Part shown: positions 34,385 to 42,143 of the stretch, in pieces
Layout: each line of letters opens with the position of its first letter
Position numbering within the stretch: the first letter of the stretch is position 1
Source: Glycomyces luteolus
Lineage (GTDB): Bacteria; Actinomycetota; Actinomycetes; Mycobacteriales; Micromonosporaceae
Length of the DNA stretch: 64,000 nucleotides
Direction of reading: 5' to 3'
NCBI RefSeq assembly: GCF_027622875.1
Contig: NZ_JAPZVP010000003.1
Coordinates: 130,627-194,626 of the forward strand
Made by a program: the position numbers and the translations under genes
The notes under the pieces: model-generated
What the model was told of the DNA's origin: nothing
Database searches by the model: none
Seen by the model: only the letters and a program-made list of their open reading frames with translations

Positions 34385-35489
34385 CGTCCAGACCCGGGAG
34401 GAGCGGGCGGCCAGCCGCGACCTCAGTCGCGTGGTCGCGTTCGCGCAGATCGGGCTCGGCCTGCTCGTGTGCTCCTACGGGCCGTACCTGGCCGGGATCT
34501 CGGCCGAGCTCGACCGGTCCCGCGGCGAACTCGTCTGGCTCACCATGACCTTCGGCGCGGGCCTGGTGCTCGCGGCCGCGACCGGCCCGGCCGTGCTCCG
34601 CGCGGGCGCGGGCCTGGTCATGCGCCTGGCGTGCGCGGTCATCGCGGTCGGCGCGTGCGTCATGGCGGCCACCCCGCAGCTCGCACTCGCCGGGACGGGC
34701 TCGGTGCTGGTCGGTCTCGGTTGCGCCGCAATCGCCTTGGCGACGCCGTCGCTGCTGCGAGGACCGGGGGCGGCGAAGCGGATCGCGGTCATGGTCGGGC
34801 TCTCCAGCGCCGCCGGCGTGTGCGCGCCGCTGGCGTTCGGCGCGCTGGAATCGGTGGACGTGCCGGGCCGCTGGGCGCTGCTCAGCGCGGTCCCCGTGCT
34901 GCTCGCGGCCGTCGCGCACCGGACGGTCCACGGCCCGCCGGACGACACGGCGGCGGGCGGCGGGATGCCCGTCGGACCGGCTTCGCTCGCGTGGACGCGG
35001 ATCGTCCTCTGTGTGGGGATCGAGTTCTGCTTCTCGATCTGGAGCGTCGCCCGGCTGGTCGACACCGGGGTTACGCTCGGCACCGCCTCGGCGCTCGGCG
35101 CGGGCTTCGGGATCGGGATGGCCGTCGGCCGCCTGGTCGGGCCGCGGTTCGTGGACCGGCCGTGGGCGGTGCACGCCGCGCTGGCGACGATCGCGGTCGG
35201 CACCCTGGTGGTCTACCTGGGGCAGGATCCGGTCACGGTCACCGCCGGGATCGCGGTCGCGAGCCTGGGCATCGCGCCGCTGTACCCGATCATGCTGGGG
35301 CGCCTGGTCGGTATCCCGGGCCTGAGCGGGCGCCACTCGGCGTCGATCGGGTCGCTCGCGTCGGGGACGGCTATCCTGTCGGCCCCGGCGGCACTGGGCT
35401 GGCTGGACGGGCAGATCGGGTTGCGCGAGGCGTTCCTGCTGCCGATCCCGCTGCTGGTGGTCCTGCTGGTCCTGTCAAGGCGGGCATAG
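34374..35489 (+). CDS. MFS transporter coupled to the HAD phosphatase
   Basis: 371 residues with about 10-12 transmembrane helices. The N-terminal half reads GLLVCSYGPYLAGISAELDRSRGELVWL, close to the cyanate/CynX-like branch of MFS proteins. ATG 34374 lies inside the HAD gene (11-nt overlap), so translation is coupled. A hairpin follows the stop. The divergent ROK gene suggests sugar-responsive control. Direction of transport and cargo are unknown. Confidence 0.84.
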   Translation: MAVDVQTREERAASRDLSRVVAFAQIGLGLLVCSYGPYLAGISAELDRSRGELVWLTMTFGAGLVLAAATGPAVLRAGAGLVMRLACAVIAVGACVMAATPQLALAGTGSVLVGLGCAAIALATPSLLRGPGAAKRIAVMVGLSSAAGVCAPLAFGALESVDVPGRWALLSAVPVLLAAVAHRTVHGPPDDTAAGGGMPVGPASLAWTRIVLCVGIEFCFSIWSVARLVDTGVTLGTASALGAGFGIGMAVGRLVGPRFVDRPWAVHAALATIAVGTLVVYLGQDPVTVTAGIAVASLGIAPLYPIMLGRLVGIPGLSGRHSASIGSLASGTAILSAPAALGWLDGQIGLREAFLLPIPLLVVLLVLSRRA

Positions 35490-35492
35490 CGA

Positions 35493-35527
35493 AAGCGGCC
35501 CCGGACCGTGAAGGTCCAGGGCCGCTT
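35493..35527. terminator. Bidirectional terminator hairpin
   Basis: A 15-bp stem with one mismatch (AAGCGGCCCCGGACC at 35493-35507 with 35513-35527) and a GTGAA loop lies between convergent genes ending at 35489 and 35536. Confidence 0.75.
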
Positions 35528-35535
35528 CCCGCGGT

Positions 35536-36537
35536 CTACCGCTCTTCCTCCCGCTTCTTGGCGGCGGAGAGCGAACCGGCGTGCGCCTTCTCCTCAGGGC
35601 TGAGGCGGGTCTTGATGAGGCTGGCCACGGTGACCACGATCAGGACGCCGATGACCACGATGAGGCTCACTGGCGTCGAGACCTCGGGGATCGAGGTGTT
35701 GATGTCGACGTGGGCCCAGTGCAGGATCAGCTTCGCGCCGATGAACAGCAGGATGATCGCCAGGCCGGCCGAGAGGTAGACGAGGCGGTCGAGCAGGCCC
35801 TTGACGAGGAAGAACAGGGCGCGCAGGCCCAGCAGCGCGAAGGCGTTCGCGGTGAAGACGACATACGCCTCCTGCGTGACGCCGAAGACCGCCGGGATGG
35901 AGTCGAGCGCGAAGAGCAGGTCCACGCTGCCGATCGCGATGAGGACGATGAACAGCGGGGTGAAGAGCCGCTTGCCGTCCGCTTTGGTGATGAGCTTGCC
36001 GTTGACGTAGTCGGGGGTGATGGGCAGGAAGCGCCGGGCGCCGCGCACCATCACGTTCGACTCCACATCGGGGTCCTCGTTGCGGTGGCGGAAGAGCTGG
36101 ACCGCCGTGTAGACCAGCAGCAGCCCGAAGACCAGGAACATGAACGAGAACGAGTTGATGAGGGCCGCGCCGAGCGCGATGAAGATGGCCCGCATGATGA
36201 GCGCGAGGACGATGCCGAAGGTGAGCACCTTGTGCTGGTGGTGGTCGGGCACCGCGAAGGTGCTCATGATGATCACGAACACGAACAGGTTGTCGACCGA
36301 GAGGCTCTTCTCGATGATGTAACCCGCGAAGTACTCCGTACCCGCCGCGTTCCCGTACACCCCACCGAACCAGATGCCGAAGGCGATCGCGATCGCGATG
36401 TAGAAGACCGACCAGGCCGTGGCCTCTTTGAACCCGACGTGGTGGGGGCGCAGTGCCGCGAGGATCAGGTCCACCGCCAGCAGGACGACGATGAGGCCGA
36501 TGGTTCCGGCCCAAGTGAGTGGGCTGATTTCGAGCAA
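35536..36537 (-). CDS. TerC-family membrane protein
   Basis: 333 residues, about eight or nine transmembrane helices. Conserved TerC/Alx features are readable: EYFAGYIIEKSLSVDNLFVF near residue 70 with the acidic pair in the membrane, LLFALDSIPAVFGVTQEAY near 230, and a charged C-terminal tail. Known members act in tellurite resistance or manganese export. The start is TTG 36537, set by GGAGG five nt upstream; no ATG fits. It is a single gene. I looked for a manganese riboswitch in front of it and saw none. Confidence 0.93.
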   Translation of the reverse strand: MLEISPLTWAGTIGLIVVLLAVDLILAALRPHHVGFKEATAWSVFYIAIAIAFGIWFGGVYGNAAGTEYFAGYIIEKSLSVDNLFVFVIIMSTFAVPDHHQHKVLTFGIVLALIMRAIFIALGAALINSFSFMFLVFGLLLVYTAVQLFRHRNEDPDVESNVMVRGARRFLPITPDYVNGKLITKADGKRLFTPLFIVLIAIGSVDLLFALDSIPAVFGVTQEAYVVFTANAFALLGLRALFFLVKGLLDRLVYLSAGLAIILLFIGAKLILHWAHVDINTSIPEVSTPVSLIVVIGVLIVVTVASLIKTRLSPEEKAHAGSLSAAKKREEER

Positions 36538-36673
36538 CGCTTCCTCCGTCAGATTGCCATCATCACGACTGCAGGGTTGACATCATCCCTCAGTGCCCGC
36601 ATCCTAACGGCCGCTTGCCCCGTTTGTCACGACCACCCTGGCGTCCGTGACCTCGACCAAAGCACGATCGGCG

Positions 36674-37279
36674 TCACACTGCAGCCGATCCGGCGTTCGG
36701 GAGTCGGGTTCGCGGCGTCCGGCGCCTGCCGGGACGTAACGAGGCGGGCGCCGAAGCGAAGCCTTCGAGGGCCGCGACCTGGGTCGGGGTGAGTTTGAAG
36801 GAGGGGTTGGCGGCGCGGGGGTAGATCTCGGCGGCGTGCCAGAGTTCGGAGCGGACGCTGGTGGCGACGCCGATGCGGCGCATGTAGGTGCGCAGCGACT
36901 GGGTGAGCTCGAAGGCGTCGAAGACGTAGACGTGGTCGATCCCCCAGGGCCGGTGTGCTCCCGGCCTGGCGGCGGCGCGCGGTCCGGTCATGACCAGGTA
37001 GTACTCGAGCTCGTCGGAGTCGGTGAGGTCGAGCAGGCCCTCGACCCGGGTGTAGTGCTTGATGTTGACCGTGCGCCCGGCGAGCGGGCCGCTGCGGAAC
37101 CAGCCGTCCACTGCGTGGCTCGCGGAGGGTTCAAGCTCGATGTCGAAGATCTCGGCGGCGATCCAGTCCGAGAGGTGCCCGTGCACGAGCGGGCGGCCGA
37201 CGATGTCGGCGATCCGGGCCTCGATCTCGTTCCGCGCTTGGAGCAGCATGGCGATCGACTTGAGTCCGTCTTCGTCCAT
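36674..37279 (-). CDS. Conserved protein of unknown function (DUF6998-like)
   Basis: 201 residues, soluble. The core LLQARNEIEARIADIVGRPL, then HLSDWIAAEIFDIELE and GPLAGRTVNIKHYTRVEGLLDL, resembles a conserved domain I recall as DUF6998, perhaps of restriction-endonuclease-like fold; that name is from memory. The last 30 residues are Arg/Pro-rich and may be disordered. ATG 37279 has GAGGAGC upstream. It lies downstream of a TetR gene on the same strand, 74 nt away, and could be co-transcribed with it. Confidence 0.72.
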   Translation of the reverse strand: MDEDGLKSIAMLLQARNEIEARIADIVGRPLVHGHLSDWIAAEIFDIELEPSASHAVDGWFRSGPLAGRTVNIKHYTRVEGLLDLTDSDELEYYLVMTGPRAAARPGAHRPWGIDHVYVFDAFELTQSLRTYMRRIGVATSVRSELWHAAEIYPRAANPSFKLTPTQVAALEGFASAPASLRPGRRRTPRTRLPNAGSAAV

Positions 37280-37353
37280 CGTCGCTCCTCGGCTAGGCCC
37301 CCGCTCCTCATCGTACCGATCCGCAAGCCGCGGACGGAGAACGCCGTCTTCGA

Positions 37354-37950
37354 CTAGGGCGTTGGGAGTCCGGTGGTGAGGAGGCGGCCGATCGACTGGA
37401 GGCGGTCGGCCATGGTCTCGGGGTCGAGGGGGTCCTCGCCGGAGTTCAGCCACGCGCTCATCAGGGCCGCGCCGCCGCCGGCGACGAACACGGCCAGGTC
37501 GTCGGCGACGCGCGGCGGGATCTGCGTCTCGCCGAAGCGGGCGAGGAGCGCTTCGCGCCGCAGCGGCGCGAGCAGGCCGCACACCACCTGGTTGAGCGCG
37601 AACGCGCTCGCGGTGGCGAACATCGCGCGGTAGAAGCCCTGGTGGGCGGCGAAGTGGCGGGCGATCGCGAGGGCGCGGTCGCGGCCGACGGCCTCACCGG
37701 GAGCGTCCTCCCACGGTTCGGTGAGCTCACGGCGGGCCAGATCGAGCGCCGCCTCCAGGAGCAGGTTGTCCCGGTCCCCGTAGTGCAGGTAGACGAGCTG
37801 GCGGCTCACTCCGGCGGCATCGGCGATGTCGGATACCGGGACGTTCGCGGTGCCGCGCGCGCTGACCAGCGCCGTCGCGGCGCCCAGGAGGGCGGCGCGG
37901 GTTCGTCGCACCCGGCGGTCTTTGGCGGGTGGCGGAGTCGGGAGGCTCAC
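37354..37950 (-). CDS. TetR-family transcriptional regulator
   Basis: 198 residues. Helix-turn-helix at about 15-62 (RRTRAALLGAATALVSARG, then VPVSDIADAAGVSRQLVYLHYGD), with a helical ligand domain after it. Upstream, 37963-37984 contains overlapping inverted repeats that could be its operator. It does not diverge from any gene closely. The likely targets are itself and the adjoining unknown gene. The effector is unknown. Confidence 0.87.
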   Translation of the reverse strand: MSLPTPPPAKDRRVRRTRAALLGAATALVSARGTANVPVSDIADAAGVSRQLVYLHYGDRDNLLLEAALDLARRELTEPWEDAPGEAVGRDRALAIARHFAAHQGFYRAMFATASAFALNQVVCGLLAPLRREALLARFGETQIPPRVADDLAVFVAGGGAALMSAWLNSGEDPLDPETMADRLQSIGRLLTTGLPTP

Positions 37951-37962
37951 CCGACGAGGTTA

Positions 37963-37984
37963 GACACGTGTCGATGCTTCGACA
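37963..37984. promoter_or_regulatory. Inverted repeats upstream of the TetR gene
   Basis: GACACGTGTC (37963-37972) is a perfect palindrome. It overlaps a second repeat, TGTCGA, TGCT, TCGACA (37969-37984). Their position 13 nt before the TetR start suits autoregulation. Confidence 0.4.
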
Positions 37985-38005
37985 AGTCGTTCGACGGATC
38001 AATCG

Positions 38006-38410
38006 TTAACTGAAACTGATCGCGTCGACGTAGGTCCAGTCGCCGCCGATGTGCTCGAATGCGCTGTTCTCGGTCTGGGAGCCGGGGCCTTCGGCGTCGG
38101 TGTAGTGGGCGCGGAAGCGGACGGTGCCCTGGGTGTGGAGCGGGGAGCCGCCGGTGGCCTCGAGGATCTCGAGGCCGGTGAAGCGGCGGTCGTCGGCCGC
38201 GAGGTCGAGCCGTTCAGGGCGGGTCGACGGGTGCCAGGTGCGCAGCAGGTAGGCGGCGTCGCCGAGGGCGAAGGCGCTGTAGCGGGAGCGCATGAGGGCT
38301 TCGGCGGTGGCGGCCTTCGCGGTCCCGGCGTGCAGCGGCCCGCAGCAGGCGGTGTACGCGGCGCCCGAGCCGCACGGGCACGGGCGGGGCTGGCGGTTGC
38401 GTCTGGGCAT
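38006..38410 (-). CDS. YchJ-family protein with SEC-C motif (UPF0225)
   Basis: 134 residues. The N-terminal SEC-C zinc motif is clear: CPCGSG, then YTACCGPLHAG. It is followed by the YchJ domain (EALMRSRYSAFALGDAAYLLRTWHPSTRP) and a small NTF2-like beta sheet ending in YVDAISFS. ATG 38410 has only a weak upstream site. It lies downstream of the SGNH gene, separated by a strong hairpin, so it is probably transcribed alone. The cellular role of YchJ proteins is not established. Confidence 0.9.
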   Translation of the reverse strand: MPRRNRQPRPCPCGSGAAYTACCGPLHAGTAKAATAEALMRSRYSAFALGDAAYLLRTWHPSTRPERLDLAADDRRFTGLEILEATGGSPLHTQGTVRFRAHYTDAEGPGSQTENSAFEHIGGDWTYVDAISFS

Positions 38411-38428
38411 TCCAGGATTGTGCCGGAG

Positions 38429-38458
38429 CGCCGCACCGGCCCGGGGGCCGGTGCGGCG
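38429..38458 (-). terminator. Terminator after SGNH hydrolase 1
   Basis: CGCCGCACCGGCCC at 38429-38442 pairs perfectly with 38445-38458 around GG. It lies 5 nt past the SGNH stop at 38464 and upstream of the YchJ gene. Confidence 0.75.
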
Positions 38459-38463
38459 TGCCG

Positions 38464-39285
38464 TCAGCAGTTCTCGAGGTAGGGCGTGACGACCTCGGCG
38501 TACGCGGCCTGACCGGCGGCGTTCGCGTGGAACGATTCGATCGTGCCGGTGTAGCCGAGGATCCACGGGTCCGCGGAGCAGATCTCGTGGCCCGCGAAGG
38601 CGTCGCGGGGGTCGGCGAAGTCGAAGCCGTGGTCGGCCGCGACCGAGGCGGTGGTCTCGGCGAGGAGATCGGCCGTCTCGTTCAGCAGCGCCTGCTCGTC
38701 CGGCGTGATCGCCAGGGTCGCGGAGCAGCTGGTCCCGTTGAAGAGCCGCGGGTTGCCCACGATCGTGACGTCGGCGAACGGCGAGCGGTCTTCGACCTGC
38801 GTGTAGAGGTCTGCAAGCTCGGCCGGGAGCGAATCGGTGATGACGGCCTGCGCGTTCGCGACCGCGCCCTGGCACAGGGCCGTGTCGGTCCCGGCGCACG
38901 CGCCGAGCACCGAGGAGAACCCGGCGTCGTTGCCGCCCACGCCGATCGACACCTCGCGGGTGCGCCAGGTGAGGTTGCCGAGCTGCTCGGCGACGACGTC
39001 TTCGACGCGCGCGCCGGAGCAGGCGTCGAACGAGAGCCGCGCGCCGGTCGCCTCGGCGGCGAGCTGCGGGTAGGCGTTGGCGGAGCGGTAGCAGTCGGTG
39101 CCGTCGTCGGCGTAGTCGCCCGCGCCCACACCGGACACATAGGAGTCGCCGAGGGCGACGTACCGGGGCGACCAGGTGTAACCGGCGGAGGCCGGGGCGG
39201 CGAACGAGGCGGCCGTGATGCCGGCGACCGCCGCGGCCGCGAGGGTGCGGGCGATCATGCCGCGCTTGCTGGAGTTTCGGGTCAT
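38464..39285 (-). CDS. Secreted SGNH/GDSL esterase-lipase, copy 1
   Basis: 273 residues. A signal peptide ends at PASA (about residue 35). The SGNH blocks are YVALGDSYVSGVG with the nucleophile Ser, the oxyanion Gly in the ACSGARVEDV region, GVGGNDAGF with the Asn, and SFHANAAGQ with the catalytic His. Six Cys residues suggest three disulfides, as in Streptomyces scabies-type esterases. ATG 39285 has AAGGAGA upstream. A paralogue with matching length lies directly upstream on the same strand. It probably cleaves acyl or acetyl esters outside the cell. Confidence 0.92.
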   Translation of the reverse strand: MTRNSSKRGMIARTLAAAAVAGITAASFAAPASAGYTWSPRYVALGDSYVSGVGAGDYADDGTDCYRSANAYPQLAAEATGARLSFDACSGARVEDVVAEQLGNLTWRTREVSIGVGGNDAGFSSVLGACAGTDTALCQGAVANAQAVITDSLPAELADLYTQVEDRSPFADVTIVGNPRLFNGTSCSATLAITPDEQALLNETADLLAETTASVAADHGFDFADPRDAFAGHEICSADPWILGYTGTIESFHANAAGQAAYAEVVTPYLENC

Positions 39286-39342
39286 GGGTCTCCTTCTCGT
39301 TGCGGGACGGGCCCGGGAGGCCCGGCCCCTGAGGGTCCCGGC

Positions 39343-39348
39343 ATTGTA
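39343..39348 (-). promoter_or_regulatory. -10 box of SGNH copy 1
   Basis: TACAAT on the minus strand, 58 nt before the start. GCAC and TGGA lie upstream with the same spacing as in front of copy 2, whose -10 is TATAAT. The conserved arrangement supports a shared promoter design. Confidence 0.5.
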
Positions 39349-39387
39349 TGCGCGCCAGTCCAAAGTGCTTCGGAACTGGCGGTGAAC

Positions 39388-39427
39388 GAAACCGGCCCCA
39401 CGGGAAGACTCCTGTGGGGCCGGTTTC
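39388..39427 (-). terminator. Terminator after SGNH hydrolase 2
   Basis: A 14-bp perfect stem, GAAACCGGCCCCAC at 39388-39401 with 39414-39427, has a 12-nt loop. It lies 9 nt past the stop of copy 2 and separates the two paralogues. Confidence 0.8.
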
Positions 39428-39435
39428 GGTTGCTT

Positions 39436-40257
39436 CTAATAGTCGAGCAGCGGGAGGACGACGTCGGTGTACGCGTCCTGTCCGGCGGCGGTCGGGTGGA
39501 AGGACTCGAGGGTCCCGGTGTAGCCGAGGATCCACGGGTCGGCCGAGCAGACGCCGTGGCCCTCGAAGGCGGCGCGGGGGTCGGCGAAGTCGAAGCCGTG
39601 GTCGGCCGCGACCGAGGCGGTGGTCTCGGCGAGCAGGTCGGCGGCGTCGTTCAGCAGCGCCTGCTCTTCGGGGGTGATCGCGAGGGCGCCGGAGCAGGCG
39701 GTCTCGTTGAACAGGCGCGGGTTGCCGACGACGACGATGTCGGCACTGGCGGCCTTGGTCTCGACCCGGGTGTAGAGGTCGTCGAGTTCGGCCGGGAGGG
39801 AGTCGGTGATGACGGTGCGCGCGTTGGTGATCGCGGTCTTGCACAGGGCGGTGTCGGTGCCCGCGCATGCGGTCAGCACGGAGGAGAACCCGGCGTCGTT
39901 GCCGCCCACGCCGATCGTGACGTGCTCGGTGTTGACCGGGTAGAGGTGGTTCAGCTGGTTGGCGACGACGTCCTCGATGCGCGCGCCGGAGCAGGCCTCG
40001 AACCAGAGGCGTTCGCCGAGTTCGACGTTGGCCTGCTGCGCGTAGGCATTGGCGGAGCGGTAGCAGTCGGTGCCGTCGTCGGCGTAGTCGCCCGCGCCGA
40101 CGCCCGAGGCGAACGAGTCGCCGAGCGCGACGTACTGCTGGATGGTGATGTCGGCCGAGGCGGAGCCGGCGAGGCCGGCGACGCCGAAGCCTGCCGCCGC
40201 CGCTACGGCGGCCACGCGGGTGAGGACGCGGCGCGACTTGCCTTCCTTGAAGGACAC
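39436..40257 (-). CDS. Secreted SGNH/GDSL esterase-lipase, copy 2
   Basis: 273 residues, the same length as copy 1 and closely similar. A signal peptide ends at GSASA (about 35). The nucleophile is in YVALGDSFASG, the Asn in GVGGNDAGF and the His in SFHPTAAGQ; the six Cys are conserved. GTG 40257 has AAGGAG 6 nt upstream. It has its own promoter and terminator. The two genes share a 61-bp identical tract (38604-38664 and 39573-39633), evidence of fairly recent duplication or gene conversion. Substrate differences are not evident. Confidence 0.92.
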   Translation of the reverse strand: MSFKEGKSRRVLTRVAAVAAAAGFGVAGLAGSASADITIQQYVALGDSFASGVGAGDYADDGTDCYRSANAYAQQANVELGERLWFEACSGARIEDVVANQLNHLYPVNTEHVTIGVGGNDAGFSSVLTACAGTDTALCKTAITNARTVITDSLPAELDDLYTRVETKAASADIVVVGNPRLFNETACSGALAITPEEQALLNDAADLLAETTASVAADHGFDFADPRAAFEGHGVCSADPWILGYTGTLESFHPTAAGQDAYTDVVLPLLDY

Positions 40258-40325
40258 AGGGTCTCCTTGTTGTCGACGGACCGGCGGAAGGTCCCGGGTG
40301 GGGTCCCCCGCCGGAGGACCGCGTC

Positions 40326-40331
40326 ATTATA
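40326..40331 (-). promoter_or_regulatory. -10 box of SGNH copy 2
   Basis: Consensus TATAAT on the minus strand, 69 nt before GTG 40257. The upstream GCAC, two bases, TGGA pattern is shared with copy 1. No good -35 hexamer is present. Confidence 0.55.
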
Positions 40332-40421
40332 GGCAGGGAAATCCATTGTGCCGCAATAAGAACGGTCCGTGACGCTGCGTCACTCCTGAGTGGTCTAGGG
40401 GCGCTCCGCACCGCTCGGACG

Positions 40422-40467
40422 GAAAACAGTTTCAGAATGTTTCGGCAAGAGATTTGGAAACTGTTTC
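40422..40467. promoter_or_regulatory. Paired LacI-type operators
   Basis: Two sites match AAAC, one base, GTTT: 40424-40432 (GAAAACAGTTTC context) and 40458-40466 (GAAACTGTTTC, a perfect 11-bp palindrome at 40457-40467). Their centres are 34 bp apart, in front of the LacI-family gene. This predicts autoregulation. Confidence 0.65.
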
Positions 40468-40513
40468 TGATGGCGGCTAGAATGGCCGCACACGCATCGA
40501 AGGAGCACAGCAG

Positions 40514-41542
40514 ATGGGCAATCGCTCGCGGGCGACGCTGACCGAGGTGGCCGAACGAGCGGGCGTCTCCAAGGCCACGGCGTCCAAGGTACTCAACGGC
40601 CGCCCGGGCGTGGCCGAGGAGACCCGCAGGGCCGTGCGCGAGGCCATCGCCGAACTCGAGTACGTGCCCACCACGGGACCGCGTGAATCGCCTGCGCCGC
40701 AGACGATCCACGTCGTGTTCGACACGCTCCTGAACATGTACGCCGTGTACGTCCTCGACGGGATCATCAGCGGCGGACGAGAGCTCGGCGTCGAGGTCGT
40801 CACCAGCTCGCTGGAGGCCGAGACCCCGGGCGACAACGAGCCGATCGGCGCCGACCGGATCAAGGAGATCGCCGCGCAGGGGGCGGCGGGCCTGGTCCTG
40901 GTGACCGCGCAGCTCACGACCGCCGAAATGGACACGTGCGAGCAGTTGGGCCTGCCGCTGGTCGTGATCGACCCGGCGAACCCGCTCGACGAGCGGGTGA
41001 CGAGCCTCGGGGCCACGAACTGGGCCGGGGGCGTCCAGGCCACACGGCACCTGCTCGACTTGGGGCACACCAGGATCGGCTTCGCCGGCGGGCCGCCCGG
41101 GTCGCTGCCCGCGCGCGAACGCCTGCACGGCTACCGGGAAGCGCTCGAATCAGCGGGGATCGAAGTGGACCCGGCGCTCACGGGCGCGGGCAAGTTCTAC
41201 GCCGAGACCGGTGCGGCCCTGACGAATCAGATGCTCGACCTGGACGACCCGCCGACCGCGATCTTCGCCGCGAGCGACAGCATCGCCGTCGGCGTCATCC
41301 GGACCGCCCGCCAACGCGGGCTCGAGGTCCCCGGCGATCTCAGCGTGGTCGGCTTCGACGACACGTACAACGCGATGTGGGTCGAGCCGCCGCTCACGAC
41401 GGTGAAGCAGCCGCTGCGGCAGATGGGCCGCGTGGCCGCCCGCACCGTGCTCGACCTCGCGGCGGGCAAAGTCCCGGACTCGCACCACGTGCAGCTCGCG
41501 ACGAGCCTCGTAGTGCGCGAATCGACCGCGCCGCCGCGCTGA
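40514..41542 (+). CDS. LacI-family transcriptional regulator
   Basis: 342 residues. The N-terminal helix-turn-helix is TLTEVAERAGVSKATASKVLNG, with the hinge helix near 50. A type I periplasmic-binding-like sugar domain follows, with IFAASDSIAVGVIRTARQRG and VVGFDDTYNAMWVEPPLTTV as family landmarks. ATG 40514 follows AAGGAG. Two AAACNGTTT palindromes sit just upstream. No sugar genes adjoin on the same strand. The divergent SGNH gene 2 is 256 nt away and might be a target (inference). Confidence 0.92.
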   Translation: MGNRSRATLTEVAERAGVSKATASKVLNGRPGVAEETRRAVREAIAELEYVPTTGPRESPAPQTIHVVFDTLLNMYAVYVLDGIISGGRELGVEVVTSSLEAETPGDNEPIGADRIKEIAAQGAAGLVLVTAQLTTAEMDTCEQLGLPLVVIDPANPLDERVTSLGATNWAGGVQATRHLLDLGHTRIGFAGGPPGSLPARERLHGYREALESAGIEVDPALTGAGKFYAETGAALTNQMLDLDDPPTAIFAASDSIAVGVIRTARQRGLEVPGDLSVVGFDDTYNAMWVEPPLTTVKQPLRQMGRVAARTVLDLAAGKVPDSHHVQLATSLVVRESTAPPR

Positions 41543-41547
41543 CCAGG

Positions 41548-42003
41548 TTACGAGTCCGGTTCCTCCAGGGCCCGCTCGTAGGCGAGCAGGGTGTCGACGA
41601 AGCGTCGGCGCTCCTCGTTCGTCAAGGGCGCCAGAGCTTTTCGCCAGGCGGCGGCGCTCCCGGCGAGCCAGTCCTCGATCTCGGGCCGCATCTCCCCGGT
41701 GACGCTGACGATGCGGCGGCGGCGGTCGGCCTCGTCCTCGCGGCGCTCGAGGACGCCTTTGCGGCTGAGCTCGGCGACCATGAGGCTCACGGTGGTGGGG
41801 GCGACCTCCAGGCGCAGGGCCAGGTCATTGACGGCGGCGGGGCCGTCGAAGAGCAGGAGCGCGAGCAGTGAGAGGTGGCGCGGGCTCAGTTCGAGGGAGC
41901 GGACCCGCTCGGGCACGGGCAGTCGCTTGGCCCGGCCGACCATGCGCGGCATGAGCAGCAGGAGCTCGCGGATCGCGTCATCGGTGTTCCCAGGACTTGA
42001 CAC
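41548..42003 (-). CDS. MarR-family transcriptional regulator
   Basis: 151 residues from GTG 42003, which has GGAGG at 7 nt; GTG 42009 overlaps that site. The winged helix-turn-helix is at about 55-115 (PAAVNDLALRLEVAPTTVSLMVAEL, then RKGVLERREDEADRRRRIVSVT), with dimer helices at both ends. It diverges from an NmrA-like gene with 140 nt between them, the common arrangement of a repressor and its target. An AT-rich patch at 42030-42075 (ATAATGTTTGCTTGCAAAGC includes the palindrome GCTTGCAAAGC-like core) may hold the operator. Effector unknown. Confidence 0.88.
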   Translation of the reverse strand: MSSPGNTDDAIRELLLLMPRMVGRAKRLPVPERVRSLELSPRHLSLLALLLFDGPAAVNDLALRLEVAPTTVSLMVAELSRKGVLERREDEADRRRRIVSVTGEMRPEIEDWLAGSAAAWRKALAPLTNEERRRFVDTLLAYERALEEPDS

Positions 42004-42143
42004 GAGCACGCCTCCAGATTACCTTTGTTCTCAAATAATGTTTGCTTGCAAAGCAAATAGGTTCCAGGTTCATGCTACCCGAGGGCGCGGCACGCGCCCC
42101 TCGTTCGCATGCCCGCGAAACACCCACCACCAGGAGCGACGCC

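Noticed and set aside
36538-36673. Manganese (yybP-ykoY) riboswitch before the TerC gene
   Set aside because: The short upstream region lacks the conserved core sequences of this riboswitch; only the ribosome site is evident.
38006-41128. A 1040-codon open frame on the minus strand
   Set aside because: It runs through the YchJ gene, out of frame across both SGNH genes and antisense to the LacI gene. Only its last 134 codons (YchJ) are supported by motif and composition; the rest is a GC-rich shadow.
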